A stretch of DNA of 64,000 nucleotides from an uncultured Nitrospirales bacterium (lineage in GTDB: Bacteria; Nitrospirota; Nitrospiria; Nitrospirales; UBA8639). How positions within the stretch are numbered: position 1 is the first letter of the stretch; each line of letters opens with the position of its first letter. Below, one piece after another: positions 7,437-15,908 of the stretch. Location of the stretch: contig OY282373.1 in assembly GCA_958295805.1 (NCBI GenBank), forward strand, positions 281,001 to 345,000. Direction: 5' to 3'. A program made the translations under genes and the position numbers. The notes below the pieces were generated by a model, which was not told where the DNA came from, did no database searches, and saw only the letters and a program-made list of their open reading frames with translations.

Positions 7437-8204
7437 ATGAGAAGTGGCGTGGCAGCAGGACAATCCCGTTCGTGGTGGATGACCGTGCTTCTCGGCATCC
7501 ACGTGGTGCTGCCCACGGCTGGGATGAGCATGGAATCCGAACTCTTCGCACACCCATACCCTCGACAACGTGAACGTGAGCGCATGGTCCAGGAACAACT
7601 CTTGGCGCGGGAAATCAGCGATCAAGCGGTCATTCAAGCCATGAGAGACGTGCCGCGGCATGAATTTGTGCCACTAGATGATTCAGCCGAAGCCTATGAC
7701 GATCATCCGCTGCCCATCGGCTATGGGCAAACCATTTCGCAACCCTACATCGTGGCCTATATGACCGAAGCCCTCCACGTCAAACGGCATCATCGCGTGT
7801 TGGAGATTGGAACGGGATCGGGCTATCAAGCCGCGGTATTGGCAAGGCTGGTCAATCAGGTGTGGACCATTGAGATCGTGGAAGCACTGGCCGAACGAGC
7901 GAGGCAGACGTTTCAGCAATTGGGGATTTCCAACGTCACGAATCGGGCAGGAGACGGCTATCAAGGTTGGCCGGAAGAGGCACCCTTTGACGCGATCATT
8001 CTCACGGCCGCGCCGGACCGTGTTCCTCAACCGTTACTGGATCAGCTTGCGGTAGGCGGCCGCATGATTCTGCCGCTGGGAAAGATGGTGCAACGACTCA
8101 TCCTCATCACCAAGACGGCGGACGGTGTGATACGCAAAGATTTACTACCGGTGGCGTTCGTGCCGATGACCGGTGAGGCGCAAAGCCCTTCGCCGCCGCC
8201 ATAG
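7437..8204 (+). CDS. pcm: Protein-L-isoaspartate O-methyltransferase
   Basis: Pcm repairs isoaspartyl residues by SAM-dependent methylation (EC 2.1.1.77). The SAM-binding motif VLEIGTGSGYQAAVLA, the substrate-side motif LPIGYGQTISQPYIVA and the late motif GGRMILPLG are all present. The open frame extends to 7299 inside the previous gene. The ATG at 7437 lies just after that gene stops and gives a hydrophobic N-terminus (WWMTVLLGIHVVLPTAGMSM) that looks like a signal or anchor. It may therefore act in the periplasm, as in some other bacteria. An ATG further in (MSMESELF) would give a normal cytoplasmic enzyme. Confidence 0.9.
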   Translation: MRSGVAAGQSRSWWMTVLLGIHVVLPTAGMSMESELFAHPYPRQRERERMVQEQLLAREISDQAVIQAMRDVPRHEFVPLDDSAEAYDDHPLPIGYGQTISQPYIVAYMTEALHVKRHHRVLEIGTGSGYQAAVLARLVNQVWTIEIVEALAERARQTFQQLGISNVTNRAGDGYQGWPEEAPFDAIILTAAPDRVPQPLLDQLAVGGRMILPLGKMVQRLILITKTADGVIRKDLLPVAFVPMTGEAQSPSPPP

Positions 8205-8266
8205 AAGTGACGGCGCGTTCACGGTGTGGGTGGACTCATCAAAAGAACGGGAGAGGGAAAAGACGA

Positions 8267-8437
8267 ATGGGAAAAGGACCCGTGCGTGATGATCGAAAAG
8301 CAGGATTGACACTCACAATAGGAGCAGTGGCGTTGAGCATCACAACCGGTGGGCTGGTTCCGGCGCAAGCTCAACCATTGCACAAGGAAACGGTCTTGCC
8401 CCTGGCTTTGGCCCAAAAAGCCGCGGCCGCGGGATAA
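8267..8437 (+). pseudogene. 5' fragment of a GlcG/HbpS-type (heme-binding-like) gene
   Basis: From the ATG at 8267 the product has a signal peptide (LTLTIGAVALSITTGGLVPAQAQ) followed by LHKETVLPLALAQKAAAAG and a stop. In exported GlcG/HbpS-family proteins the LPLALAQKAAAAA helix is followed by about 110 more residues. Here the frame ends as the sequence changes to a GC-rich insert. A matching C-terminal remnant is found at 12618-12730, so this is read as the left half of a split gene. Confidence 0.65.
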
Positions 8438-8592
8438 GCCGGCTTCCCCGAGGACAGGTGGATGACGAGATGTTGGCCGAGCGCACCGTCCGTCCGGAGC
8501 GTCGCGAGCCCGATCGGCTTTCCGATCCGGAATCTGCGGTAGATTGTAAGTGGATTGGGCCGGCTCGACGATCGGTCCGGAGGCGGAGCGTG

Positions 8593-8862
8593 ATGAACCG
8601 GTTGGAGCTGGCGGAGCCGATCCGCCACGGAAAGAGCTCGGGTGTCGAGCTCAAGCGTGCTGATGTCCGGCCGGAACGGTTGGCGCGCGAGACCGCCGTG
8701 CTCCTGAACCACGAAGGCGGACATGTCCTGCACGGCGTGGAGGACGACGGCGCCGTCACCGGTCCGGTGCATCCGCCGAAGCGGATCGGCGAGCAGGTCA
8801 TGGAGACCGTGCGCACCCACGGGCGCGAGCAATGGGACGGCGTCCACGATACCGTCCTCTGA
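8593..8862 (+). pseudogene. Truncated AlbA_2 (Schlafen-type) domain protein
   Basis: The frame MNRLELAEPIRHGKSSGVEL continues with KRADVRPERLARETAVLLNH and EGGHVLHGVEDDGAVTG. These match the N-terminal AlbA_2 signature: an ExK-type motif, ALLNxxGG, and GVEDDGxxxG. An AGGCGG ribosome site precedes the ATG at 8593. The product is only 89 residues, ends shortly after the domain core, and lacks the C-terminal part normally present. The frame also extends upstream to 8458 with less convincing content. It is probably a broken gene carried with the insert. A full-length relative is at 24992-26458. Confidence 0.6.
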
Positions 8863-8877
8863 CCGAGGTACTGTCGA

Positions 8878-10782
8878 ATGGGAACAGGGAAGAAGATCGG
8901 AAGAACAGGGGCCGGAGAGGGGGCAGCGGGGGACGACCCCGGCCGCGCGGCGGGCTCCGCCTGCGCCGATGGAGCCGTTTCCGAATCGTTCCTCAACCGG
9001 GTGCGAGCGCAGGTCGCGCCTCATGCGTACACGCTGGCGGTGGCCGGCGCGTTCCTGATCGCCGCCTGGCTGTGCCTCGTCAACCTCGACTACGCCGCCC
9101 TCTGGCACGACGAAGCTACTGCCGCCGCCCGCGGAAAAGCCCTGCTGCAGCAGGGGGACATCGTCGGCTGGGACGGGCGCAACCTGGTGGGCAGCACCAA
9201 CGGGCGGATGCTCAACGCAGAGTTGCGCGACGTGTGGCCGCCGCTCATGTACGTGCTCAACGCGGCCGGGTTCGCGGTCTTCGGCGTCAACGAGGTCGGC
9301 GCGCGCATCGTCCACGCGCTCATGGGCATCGCCGCCCTCGGCGTCTTCTACCTGCTGCTCCGCCAGCACCTGCCGCGCCACCCGCGGCTGGTGTTCTTCA
9401 TCTTCACGTTCGCCGCCGGATCGGCGCAGTTGCTGCTGTACTTCCGCCAGTCCCGTTACTTCTCGGTGATGGTGCTCACGCTGATCCTCACCTTCTACCT
9501 GTACGAACGCTACTGGCGGAGCAGACGTCTGGTGTATCTGGTGGCCTTCACCCTGGTGGCGGCGGCGGCGTTCTTCAACCACTACGCGGGCGGCGCGGCG
9601 ACGATGCTCTCACTGGCGGCGTGGCATCTCCTCTTTCGCGCCCGGGAGACGACATGGCGGGAGTGGAGGCGGTTCGCTGCCGGCGGCGCGTTCGTTACCG
9701 CCGCGGGAGCGGGTTATCTCGCCTGGCTCGGCATCCTCGGCGGCAGCTTTCTGGATTTTGCCGGGCAAACGCCTGGACAGCGGGACGTCTCGGCTTTCAG
9801 CCACTTCTTCTGGAAGCTGGGGGCGTACATGCGAGAGATGTTTACCGCCGACTGGATTTCCTGGCCGGTGTTTCTGTGGTTCGCGGGGGCGATGTTGCTC
9901 GTCAGGGCCGGCGTGCGAGGGAAGGCGAAGGCGCCGGCGCGACCGTCCGGGCGGCGAGAGCGGCACGCGCTGTCGGCCGGACGGCAGGAACGTCGCCAAC
10001 CTCGGCCGCCGGGCGCATCCGCCATCGCCAGGACGCTCGGGGACGACTTTCCCCTGGTGGCAACGGGGAAGGTCATCCTCATGGGCGCGCTGTTCGCCCT
10101 GTTCTCGGCCGTGCTGTCGCAGCAGCCCATGTGGGCGAATCCGGTCGCCGATCTGCGCTATTACGTCGGAGCGCTGCCGTTGCTGCTGGCGATGAAGGGA
10201 CTGTTCGTGGAATGGCTGTGGCGCCGGCACGTCGTCGCGGGCGTGGCGGCATTCGCCCTGCTGCTGTTGACCAGCGCGGGCGCGGCGCCCTTCAACCTCC
10301 GCAACGTGTTCACCGGCCAGGACACCCTTGGGACGCACCTCGTCCAGTTCGTCCGCGAGGTGCACCGGCCGTACCGCGACTCCATCTCCGTCGTCTCCGA
10401 TTATCTGCTGCGCAATGCCGAACGGGACGATCTGGTGTACGTCCCGGGCTTCGCCGACCGCGAGGCGCTGACGTTCTACACCGGCCACCACGTGCGGTTC
10501 TGCTGCCTCCTGGACCGCAACACACCGCTCCCGAAGGAAAAGGTGGCAGCGTTGCAGGCACCGCTCTACATCGAGGAGAATACGCCCGACTGGATTGTCG
10601 GCTTCGACGGATTGGCCCGGGGAACGCTGGAACGATTCGCCGCCCGCTACGAGGTTGCCGCCAAGCTGGACGTCCACCCCTATCCGACGCAGCGCCCGGA
10701 GCTGAACTTCCACGCCTTCACGCCGCTCAATGCCGGCAACAGCGGTGTGGTCGTCCTGCGGCGCATGGACGGAGAGCCTTGA
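8878..10782 (+). CDS. Polytopic membrane glycosyltransferase (GT39/ArnT-like, PMT_2 type)
   Basis: The 634-residue protein has about ten hydrophobic segments. Between the first two it carries WHDEATAAARGKALLQQGDI, the acidic first-loop motif of GT-C fold enzymes that use polyprenyl-phosphate sugars. A large soluble domain lies at the C-terminus (about 480-634). A basic, low-complexity insertion (about 345-385) interrupts the transmembrane region. The likely role is transfer of a lipid-linked sugar to a periplasmic acceptor; the sugar and acceptor are unknown. Codon use is strongly GC-biased, unlike the flanks. A second overlapping frame (8832-10814) is a shadow of this gene. Confidence 0.82.
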   Translation: MGTGKKIGRTGAGEGAAGDDPGRAAGSACADGAVSESFLNRVRAQVAPHAYTLAVAGAFLIAAWLCLVNLDYAALWHDEATAAARGKALLQQGDIVGWDGRNLVGSTNGRMLNAELRDVWPPLMYVLNAAGFAVFGVNEVGARIVHALMGIAALGVFYLLLRQHLPRHPRLVFFIFTFAAGSAQLLLYFRQSRYFSVMVLTLILTFYLYERYWRSRRLVYLVAFTLVAAAAFFNHYAGGAATMLSLAAWHLLFRARETTWREWRRFAAGGAFVTAAGAGYLAWLGILGGSFLDFAGQTPGQRDVSAFSHFFWKLGAYMREMFTADWISWPVFLWFAGAMLLVRAGVRGKAKAPARPSGRRERHALSAGRQERRQPRPPGASAIARTLGDDFPLVATGKVILMGALFALFSAVLSQQPMWANPVADLRYYVGALPLLLAMKGLFVEWLWRRHVVAGVAAFALLLLTSAGAAPFNLRNVFTGQDTLGTHLVQFVREVHRPYRDSISVVSDYLLRNAERDDLVYVPGFADREALTFYTGHHVRFCCLLDRNTPLPKEKVAALQAPLYIEENTPDWIVGFDGLARGTLERFAARYEVAAKLDVHPYPTQRPELNFHAFTPLNAGNSGVVVLRRMDGEP

Positions 10783-10992
10783 GGAGAACGGAGAACGCGT
10801 CCCTCATCCGTTGAGGACGGGGATCGTCGATTCGAAAAGACACGTATGGGCAGGACAAGCGGGAAAACCGAGAAGGCACGCCGCGAGAGCAAGTCGCGAC
10901 GGCCTAGCCGTCCTTCGGTCGCGCGCCGGGAGCCGCGCGAGCGCGGCTGAGCGCGCCTTCGTTCGGCGCTGAACGCCGCGCCGGGGGTCCTG

Positions 10993-12570
10993 TTGCACCC
11001 GCAAACGCCCGATGAACCGGTCTGGAAGTTCCTGTGGCCGGTGCTCGTGGCGGCGTTCGCGGTGCGTGCGGCCATCGCCCTCTCCGGCGACTTCATGCTG
11101 CACCCCGACGAGATCATGCAATACCTGGAGCCGGCGCACGATGCAGTCTTCGGCAACGGCGTCGTCTACTGGGAGATCTTCTACGGCGTGCGTTCGTGGC
11201 TGGTGCCCGGTTTGGCCGCCAGGGTGATCGCGTTGCTGGACGCCGCCGGTCTCGGTCATCCGATGTGGTACGTCGGCGGGGTTGAGTTGACGTTCTGCGC
11301 GGTTTCCTTGCTGATTCCCGCCGGAATGTACTTTTTTACGCGGCGGCACCTGGACGAGACCACGGCGCGGGTCGCGCTGATAGCCGGCGCGTTCTGGTAC
11401 GAGTTGGTCGGCTTTGCCCACAAGCCAATGACCGAGTTCGTCGCCACGGCCCTGTTGATGGTGTTGCTGGCCCTGTGCGTACGGCCATCGCCGAACCGGC
11501 CGGGGGTGGTCTGGTCGGTGGCTTTCTTCGCGGTGCTGGCCGCGGCGGTCCGGATACAGTATGCGCCCCTGCCGCTGGCCCTGCTCGGCCTGTTCTTGCT
11601 GCGCGTCGGAAAGGGCGCGAAGGCGCAACTCGCGCTCGCCGCGGGCGTGTTCTTCCTCGCGGTCGGCGTATTCGACGCGGTGACATGGGACGCCGGATTG
11701 TTCCACTCGTTCCGTTCGTATCTTGCCTTCAACCTCACCGTCGACAGAGAGGCCGCCGGCGCCGCGCGGCCGGTTTATGAATACTTCTGGTGGCTTCTGT
11801 TCACCTGCGGGGGGCTGAGTGCGCTCGGCATCGCCGCGGCCCTGCGCGACCCGCGCCGCTACGGCTTCCTGCTCCTGCTCATCGCCCTGCTCCTGTTCAC
11901 CCATTCCGCGCAGGCGCACAAGGACTACCGCTACGTCTTCGCCTTCATGCCGCTCTGGCTCCTTGTCGGCGCCGGCGTCGTGGCGCAGCTCGCCGCCCGC
12001 ACGGGCCGTCCGATTCAGGTGTATGGGCTGGCCGGCGCCGTATTCGCAACGGTCTCCCTGGCCGGGATCCTCAATGTGTTGCCCTTCCAGGAGAAGGTGT
12101 ACGCTTCAACCCATGCCTGGACCATCAAGTTCATCCGCGGCCAGGATCCCATTTTCGCCGCCTACCGCTACCTCGCCAGCGCGCCTGGCGTGGCCGGCGT
12201 GTGGCAGGTCGATCGTCTTTATCACGACACCCCCGGCTACTATCATCTGCACCGCAAGATACCGTTCTACGACTGGCGCACCGGGCGCGGCAACGATCTG
12301 CACAAGGACGCGGAAACGCTTCGGACCTCGGTCAGCCATATCGTGTCCCAAGACCCGAACCTCGCCGTTCCCGGCTACGTGACGGAGAAGGCGTTCGGCA
12401 ACGTCCGCATCCTGCGCCGCGAAGACAACCGATCTCCGGTGCGCCGGTGGCAGGGCTTCAATCCGACGATTACCGACAACATGTTCGACACGCGGTTCAG
12501 TAACCGCATATACCCGGACGCCGCGCCTCCACCGGCCGACAACAACATTCGCTTCATCGCACCGGAATGA
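10993..12570 (+). CDS. GT22-like membrane mannosyltransferase (ALG/PIG-B type fold)
   Basis: The 525-residue frame opens at a TTG (10993); no better start is obvious, though one further upstream cannot be excluded. Early on it has LHPDEIMQYLEPAH, matching the HPDE motif of GT22 (ALG9/ALG12/PIG-B). Later it has AQAHKDYRYVFAFMPLWLLV, matching the conserved HKxxRF motif of the same family. About ten transmembrane segments and a C-terminal soluble domain follow. It probably transfers mannose or another sugar from a polyprenyl carrier. With the preceding gene it forms a two-gene unit with no nearby sugar-nucleotide or carrier genes. Confidence 0.82.
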   Translation: MHPQTPDEPVWKFLWPVLVAAFAVRAAIALSGDFMLHPDEIMQYLEPAHDAVFGNGVVYWEIFYGVRSWLVPGLAARVIALLDAAGLGHPMWYVGGVELTFCAVSLLIPAGMYFFTRRHLDETTARVALIAGAFWYELVGFAHKPMTEFVATALLMVLLALCVRPSPNRPGVVWSVAFFAVLAAAVRIQYAPLPLALLGLFLLRVGKGAKAQLALAAGVFFLAVGVFDAVTWDAGLFHSFRSYLAFNLTVDREAAGAARPVYEYFWWLLFTCGGLSALGIAAALRDPRRYGFLLLLIALLLFTHSAQAHKDYRYVFAFMPLWLLVGAGVVAQLAARTGRPIQVYGLAGAVFATVSLAGILNVLPFQEKVYASTHAWTIKFIRGQDPIFAAYRYLASAPGVAGVWQVDRLYHDTPGYYHLHRKIPFYDWRTGRGNDLHKDAETLRTSVSHIVSQDPNLAVPGYVTEKAFGNVRILRREDNRSPVRRWQGFNPTITDNMFDTRFSNRIYPDAAPPPADNNIRFIAPE

Positions 12571-12617
12571 CGGAGGCGAATCGATTTCCTGTCGCCTCGC
12601 CGCACGCCTCGACGTCC

Positions 12618-12730
12618 GTGGTCGCCGCGAGATCGGTCAGCGGAGCCCCCGGTCACACCTTGATGAAGCCTGCGCCGCCGCTGGCCTCGCCAGTATCGGG
12701 GCGACACTCCGGGGAGCCAAGGCCGAATAA
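12618..12730 (+). pseudogene. 3' fragment of the GlcG/HbpS-type gene
   Basis: Read with frame corrections, the DNA encodes VVAA..VSGAPG.. then LDEACAAAGLASIGATLRGA and a stop at 12730. This resembles the IGVSGAPGGHLDEACAxAG C-terminus of GlcG/HbpS-family proteins. Small indels near 12630 and 12653 break the frame. It is the complement of the 5' fragment at 8267-8437, so the two are best explained as the ends of one gene split by the GC-rich insert. Confidence 0.6.
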
Positions 12731-12746
12731 TGGCCAGCCTTGTAGC

Positions 12747-12765
12747 GGCGCGATCTCATCGCGCC
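12747..12765. repeat. Short palindromic repeat, copy 2
   Basis: GGCGCGATCTCATCGCGCC forms a seven-base stem around TCTCA. It is the partner of 5734-5750 with compensatory changes, and lies just past the GlcG 3' fragment. Confidence 0.45.
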
Positions 12766-12860
12766 TTGAGAAATGATGTCACCGAAGGAGCCGTTGAAAT
12801 TTTAGCTATCATCCCAAAATCTGAGACTCAAGAGTGGCTCAAGCAATATGGAGAATCACC

Positions 12861-13106
12861 ATGAAGGAAGTTGCGGTATCAGAAGTCAAAGATGACCTGT
12901 CGAAATACTTACGACTTGCGGAAAAAGAGAAAATCGTGATCACAAGGCACGGAAAACCAGCAGGCGTGTTGATCGGGTTTGAATCAGAAGATGAATGGTT
13001 CGATTATCGACTGGAGCACGATCCTCGATTTCTACAACGCGTTAAGAAAGCCAGACAAAGTCTACGAGCCGGACGTGGTGTAACGCTCGAAGATAGCGAG
13101 AAGTAA
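12861..13106 (+). CDS. Phd/YefM-family antitoxin, no partner toxin seen
   Basis: The 81-residue product begins MKEVAVSEVKDDLSKYLRLA and contains VITRHGKPAGVLIGFE, the core of the Phd/YefM DNA-binding antitoxin domain. A basic tail (RFLQRVKKARQSLRAGRG) follows. A GGAGAAT ribosome site precedes the ATG at 12861, which is preferred to the open ATG at 12834. In this family the toxin (PIN, RelE or Doc) usually follows directly. The next 50 bases hold no gene on this strand, so this is an orphan antitoxin or a remnant beside the insert. Confidence 0.85.
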   Translation: MKEVAVSEVKDDLSKYLRLAEKEKIVITRHGKPAGVLIGFESEDEWFDYRLEHDPRFLQRVKKARQSLRAGRGVTLEDSEK

Positions 13107-13159
13107 GCCTAAGATTGTCCTGGTATGTCGTCATGACAATGGTCAATGCAGAAGAGACC

Positions 13160-14161
13160 TCACCCAATCGTCAAGACCCCCGCTCCGTTGATCTTCCCGG
13201 CCTTCAACGCTTGCAGCGCGTGATTGGCGTCCTCCAGTCGAAACGCCTGGGTATGCGTGCGAATGGGAATTTCTGTTGCGGCGTGGAATAAATCCAACCC
13301 ATCCTGCCTTGTGTTGGCCGTCACGCTTTGGAGCGTTCGTTCCTGAAACAGATCGCGGTCATACACGAGCGAGGGAACGTCAGACGAATAAATTCCCGCC
13401 ATCACGACGGTCCCGCCCCGTTCCAGGGCCTGAAGCGCCAAAGGGACAAGATGCCCGGCCGGCGCAAAAATAATTGACGCATGAAGTTTCTCGGGCGGCG
13501 ATTCCGTTGCCTGCCCCACCCACGTGGCGCCTAATCGTTGAGCGAGGGATTGATGCTCCGTTCGGTGCGAAAACACATAGACAGGGCAGCCCCAATGCCG
13601 TGCAATTTGAATGGTGACATGGGCGGACGCGCCAAACCCGTACAAGCCGAGTCGCTCCCCGGGCTTGAGCTGACTCCGCCGTAAGGCCCGATACCCGATC
13701 ATGCCGGCACAGAGAAGCGGCGCGGCTTCTGCGTCGGAAAACATCGAAGGAATGGGGTACGCAAAGCGTGCGAAGACCAGGGCGTATTCAGCAAAACCGC
13801 CATGAACGTGATAGCCGGAGAACGTTGCGGCCCGACACAGATTTTCACGGCCCGTCGTGCAAAACTCACACGTCTCGCACGTATCTTGCAGCCACGCAAT
13901 TCCCACGCGGTCCCCGAGTTTGAGCGTCGTTACGTCCGGCCCGAGGTGATCCACGACGCCGACGGCTTGATGTCCCGGAATAATGGGCCTCGTGGAAGGC
14001 GGCAATTCCCCTTCCACCACGTGCAAGTCCGTTCGACAGATGCCGCACACGTGGACTTTCACGCGCACTTGCCCAGGGCCTGGCTCCGGGGTCGGCAGAT
14101 CCCGAAGTTGCAACGGGGCAGTGCCGACGTCCGCATGGTGGTCAAGAAGCATCGCTTTCAC
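13160..14161 (-). CDS. Zinc-dependent alcohol dehydrogenase family protein
   Basis: A medium-chain dehydrogenase of 333 residues. Catalytic zinc ligands are in CGICRTDLH and PGHQAVG. The structural zinc site is CETCEFCTTGRENLC with all four Cys. The Rossmann motif is LGLYGFGASAHVTIQIA, with Ala in place of the last Gly. It should oxidise or reduce an alcohol/aldehyde pair with NAD(P); the substrate is not deducible. It stands alone on the minus strand. Confidence 0.9.
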   Translation of the reverse strand: MKAMLLDHHADVGTAPLQLRDLPTPEPGPGQVRVKVHVCGICRTDLHVVEGELPPSTRPIIPGHQAVGVVDHLGPDVTTLKLGDRVGIAWLQDTCETCEFCTTGRENLCRAATFSGYHVHGGFAEYALVFARFAYPIPSMFSDAEAAPLLCAGMIGYRALRRSQLKPGERLGLYGFGASAHVTIQIARHWGCPVYVFSHRTEHQSLAQRLGATWVGQATESPPEKLHASIIFAPAGHLVPLALQALERGGTVVMAGIYSSDVPSLVYDRDLFQERTLQSVTANTRQDGLDLFHAATEIPIRTHTQAFRLEDANHALQALKAGKINGAGVLTIG

Positions 14162-14228
14162 GGCAAATTCCCTTTCTCGGCATCAGGTTTTTTATCCTCC
14201 GCACCGAAGCCGTATGGAATAGAATAGG

Positions 14229-14761
14229 CAAGCATGAAACTGAAAAAATACTCTACCGCTCTTGAACATTTCTGTTGACATGCTCAGAAAAGAGGCCTAG
14301 GATTTTCGCCAGGCCATAAGACAATCGATATTTAACAAGAGGGGGTCAACCATGAATGACCTCAGCCCACCGAAAGCATAAGGCCCGTAGCGAGCGAAGG
14401 AGACACCTTCTTCGGAATGCGGGCGCACATGGTTGCCGAGAGGCTCCGCTCTCATCTCCGGACAGTGCTGAGAGGCACACGGTCGGACAGACCACGGAAA
14501 AGCCGGAACGTCGAGCCGGACAGCATTCCAAAAGAGAATGCTCCCCTTCGGTAACAGCCCTTCAGAGGAAGGCCGTCCTCGCCACTAGCGGGTCAATGAC
14601 AGTCGAGAAAACAGAACGCGCATCACGCGCACAACTCAGACGGGCCGGCTTTCGAAAGGAAGCGGGCCCGTCGTCGTTTTGGCCGATTTCGTAGGGAAAT
14701 ACGATGACACCAATGCAGTTTGGGAAAATATCTTGCTGTAGGGGACACGGGTTTGTGATGC
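14229..14761. other. 533-base region without a convincing gene
   Basis: An open frame at 14356-14694 reads as low-complexity basic sequence and is not credible as protein. The stretch 14345-14600 is rich in short complementary words such as TGCCGAGAGG/CTGAGAGGCA, so a structured RNA is possible, but I cannot match it to a known family. No repeat, tRNA or mobile-element end was recognised. Confidence 0.3.
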
Positions 14762-15763
14762 TCAATTAGACGAAGGCAATCGCGTCGGGACGCTCAGTTC
14801 CATATCCGCCACCACCCACTTCAACGCTTCTCCCCGCGCCAGACGCCCCAGATTCTCTAGAAAAAACTCAGTCGTCCGCTCAAACGACGCCTCCACGCAA
14901 CACGCATCGTGCGGCGTAATCAGACAATTCGGCAACTCCCACAGGGGTGACTCCGCACCCAGCGGCTCCTCCGGCGTCACGTCCAGCACCGCCCCCCCAA
15001 TCTCCCCAGCCCGTAGCGATGCCGCCAATGCCGCATGATCGACCACCCGCCCCCGTGCGACGTTGATCAACAGTGCCTCCGCCCGCATCACCGCCAACTC
15101 CTGCGCCCCGATCAACCCCACCGTCGCGTCCGTCAGCGGGACACACAGCACCACGTAGTCGCTTTCTGCCAGTAGATCTCTCAGTCGTTCCGGCACCAGA
15201 TGCACGTCCAGCCCACCATCCACGGCCGCGCGCCGCTTCGTTCCCATCGTCCTCATTTCGAAAGCTCTTGCCCGCGACGCAATGGCCGCTCCGATCCCCC
15301 CGTATCCCACGATCCCGATCGTCCGACCGGCCAACTCCATCGACTTCAATGGACGCCACTCCCGCCGCCGCATCTGCGTCCGATGCTTCTCTATCTGTTT
15401 CGCGTGCCCCAGCATGTGGGCAAACACATACTCCGCAATGGGTAGCCCATGCGCCCCCGGCGCGTTTGTCAGCACGCTTCCCGATGCCAGCAGATCGGCA
15501 TAAATTGAGAAATCCACCCCCGTCGAAGCCGTTTGAAGCCACCGCGGTGGAGCACGCCGCACCACGTCCGCCAACGCCCCCATCGCCTCCGTCGACACGT
15601 ACAAGTCTTCCGACAGAAAAAGTCCGTCCAGCCCCGCCGGCTCTCCCCGCCACTCGCCGTCCGACCCCAGGACCGCGATCTCCAACCCCGGCGCAGCCGA
15701 TGCCATGCGTTCGCCCCAACGCTCAACCACCGCCTCCGTCACTCCCACCCGAAGTTTCATCAT
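14762..15763 (-). CDS. D-isomer-specific 2-hydroxyacid dehydrogenase
   Basis: The 333-residue protein has an NAD-binding Rossmann motif IGIVGYGGIGAAIA. The catalytic set of the family is present: Arg in LINVARGRVVD, Glu in VTPEEPLG, and His in LITPHDACC. The family includes phosphoglycerate, glyoxylate and D-lactate dehydrogenases. The N-terminal domain is short and divergent, so the substrate is open. Two adjacent ATGs are possible starts. It lies 145 bases beyond the end of the defence island. Confidence 0.9.
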   Translation of the reverse strand: MMKLRVGVTEAVVERWGERMASAAPGLEIAVLGSDGEWRGEPAGLDGLFLSEDLYVSTEAMGALADVVRRAPPRWLQTASTGVDFSIYADLLASGSVLTNAPGAHGLPIAEYVFAHMLGHAKQIEKHRTQMRRREWRPLKSMELAGRTIGIVGYGGIGAAIASRARAFEMRTMGTKRRAAVDGGLDVHLVPERLRDLLAESDYVVLCVPLTDATVGLIGAQELAVMRAEALLINVARGRVVDHAALAASLRAGEIGGAVLDVTPEEPLGAESPLWELPNCLITPHDACCVEASFERTTEFFLENLGRLARGEALKWVVADMELSVPTRLPSSN

Positions 15764-15908
15764 TCCTCCATCCGATGTCTATTCCTTAACTCCCGTGCGT
15801 CCCCGATGCCAAAGTACGGCGACGCGGTCTCCATGGTCAGGGGCTTGCCAGTGATCGAGCGAACGTCAGTAGCAGGCCGCCGGAGTTGAGTCGCTGCTGC
15901 CATCGGCC

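Larger units (their letters stand above)
8438..12617. other. GC-rich insert carrying two membrane glycosyltransferase genes
   Basis: Between the two GlcG-type fragments the base composition rises visibly, with third positions dominated by G and C, and codon use differs from the flanks. The insert holds a truncated AlbA_2 gene and two polytopic glycosyltransferase genes in the same direction. No integrase, transposase or clear terminal repeats were found, so the transfer mechanism is not visible. Bases 10783-10992 between the glycosyltransferase genes hold only a GC-rich palindrome, GCCGCGCGAGCGCGGC. Confidence 0.55.

Noticed and set aside
8371-9582. A 403-residue open frame on the minus strand
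   Set aside because: It is the antisense shadow of the GC-rich AlbA_2 and glycosyltransferase genes; its sequence is biased to Arg, His, Val and Glu with no domain.
9610-10713. A long minus-strand frame in the insert
   Set aside because: Shadow of GC-rich coding sequence, with no recognisable domain or ribosome site.
8832-10814. A 660-residue plus-strand frame overlapping the first glycosyltransferase
   Set aside because: It is dominated by Arg, Gly, Ala and Pro and lacks membrane segments; the overlapping 634-residue frame has clear family motifs.
10804-11919. A 371-residue minus-strand frame
   Set aside because: Low-complexity Glu, Gln, Arg and His content opposite the GT22-like gene; a shadow.
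14356-14694. A 112-residue frame in the 14.2-14.8 kb gap
   Set aside because: Basic low-complexity sequence without a ribosome site or any family resemblance.
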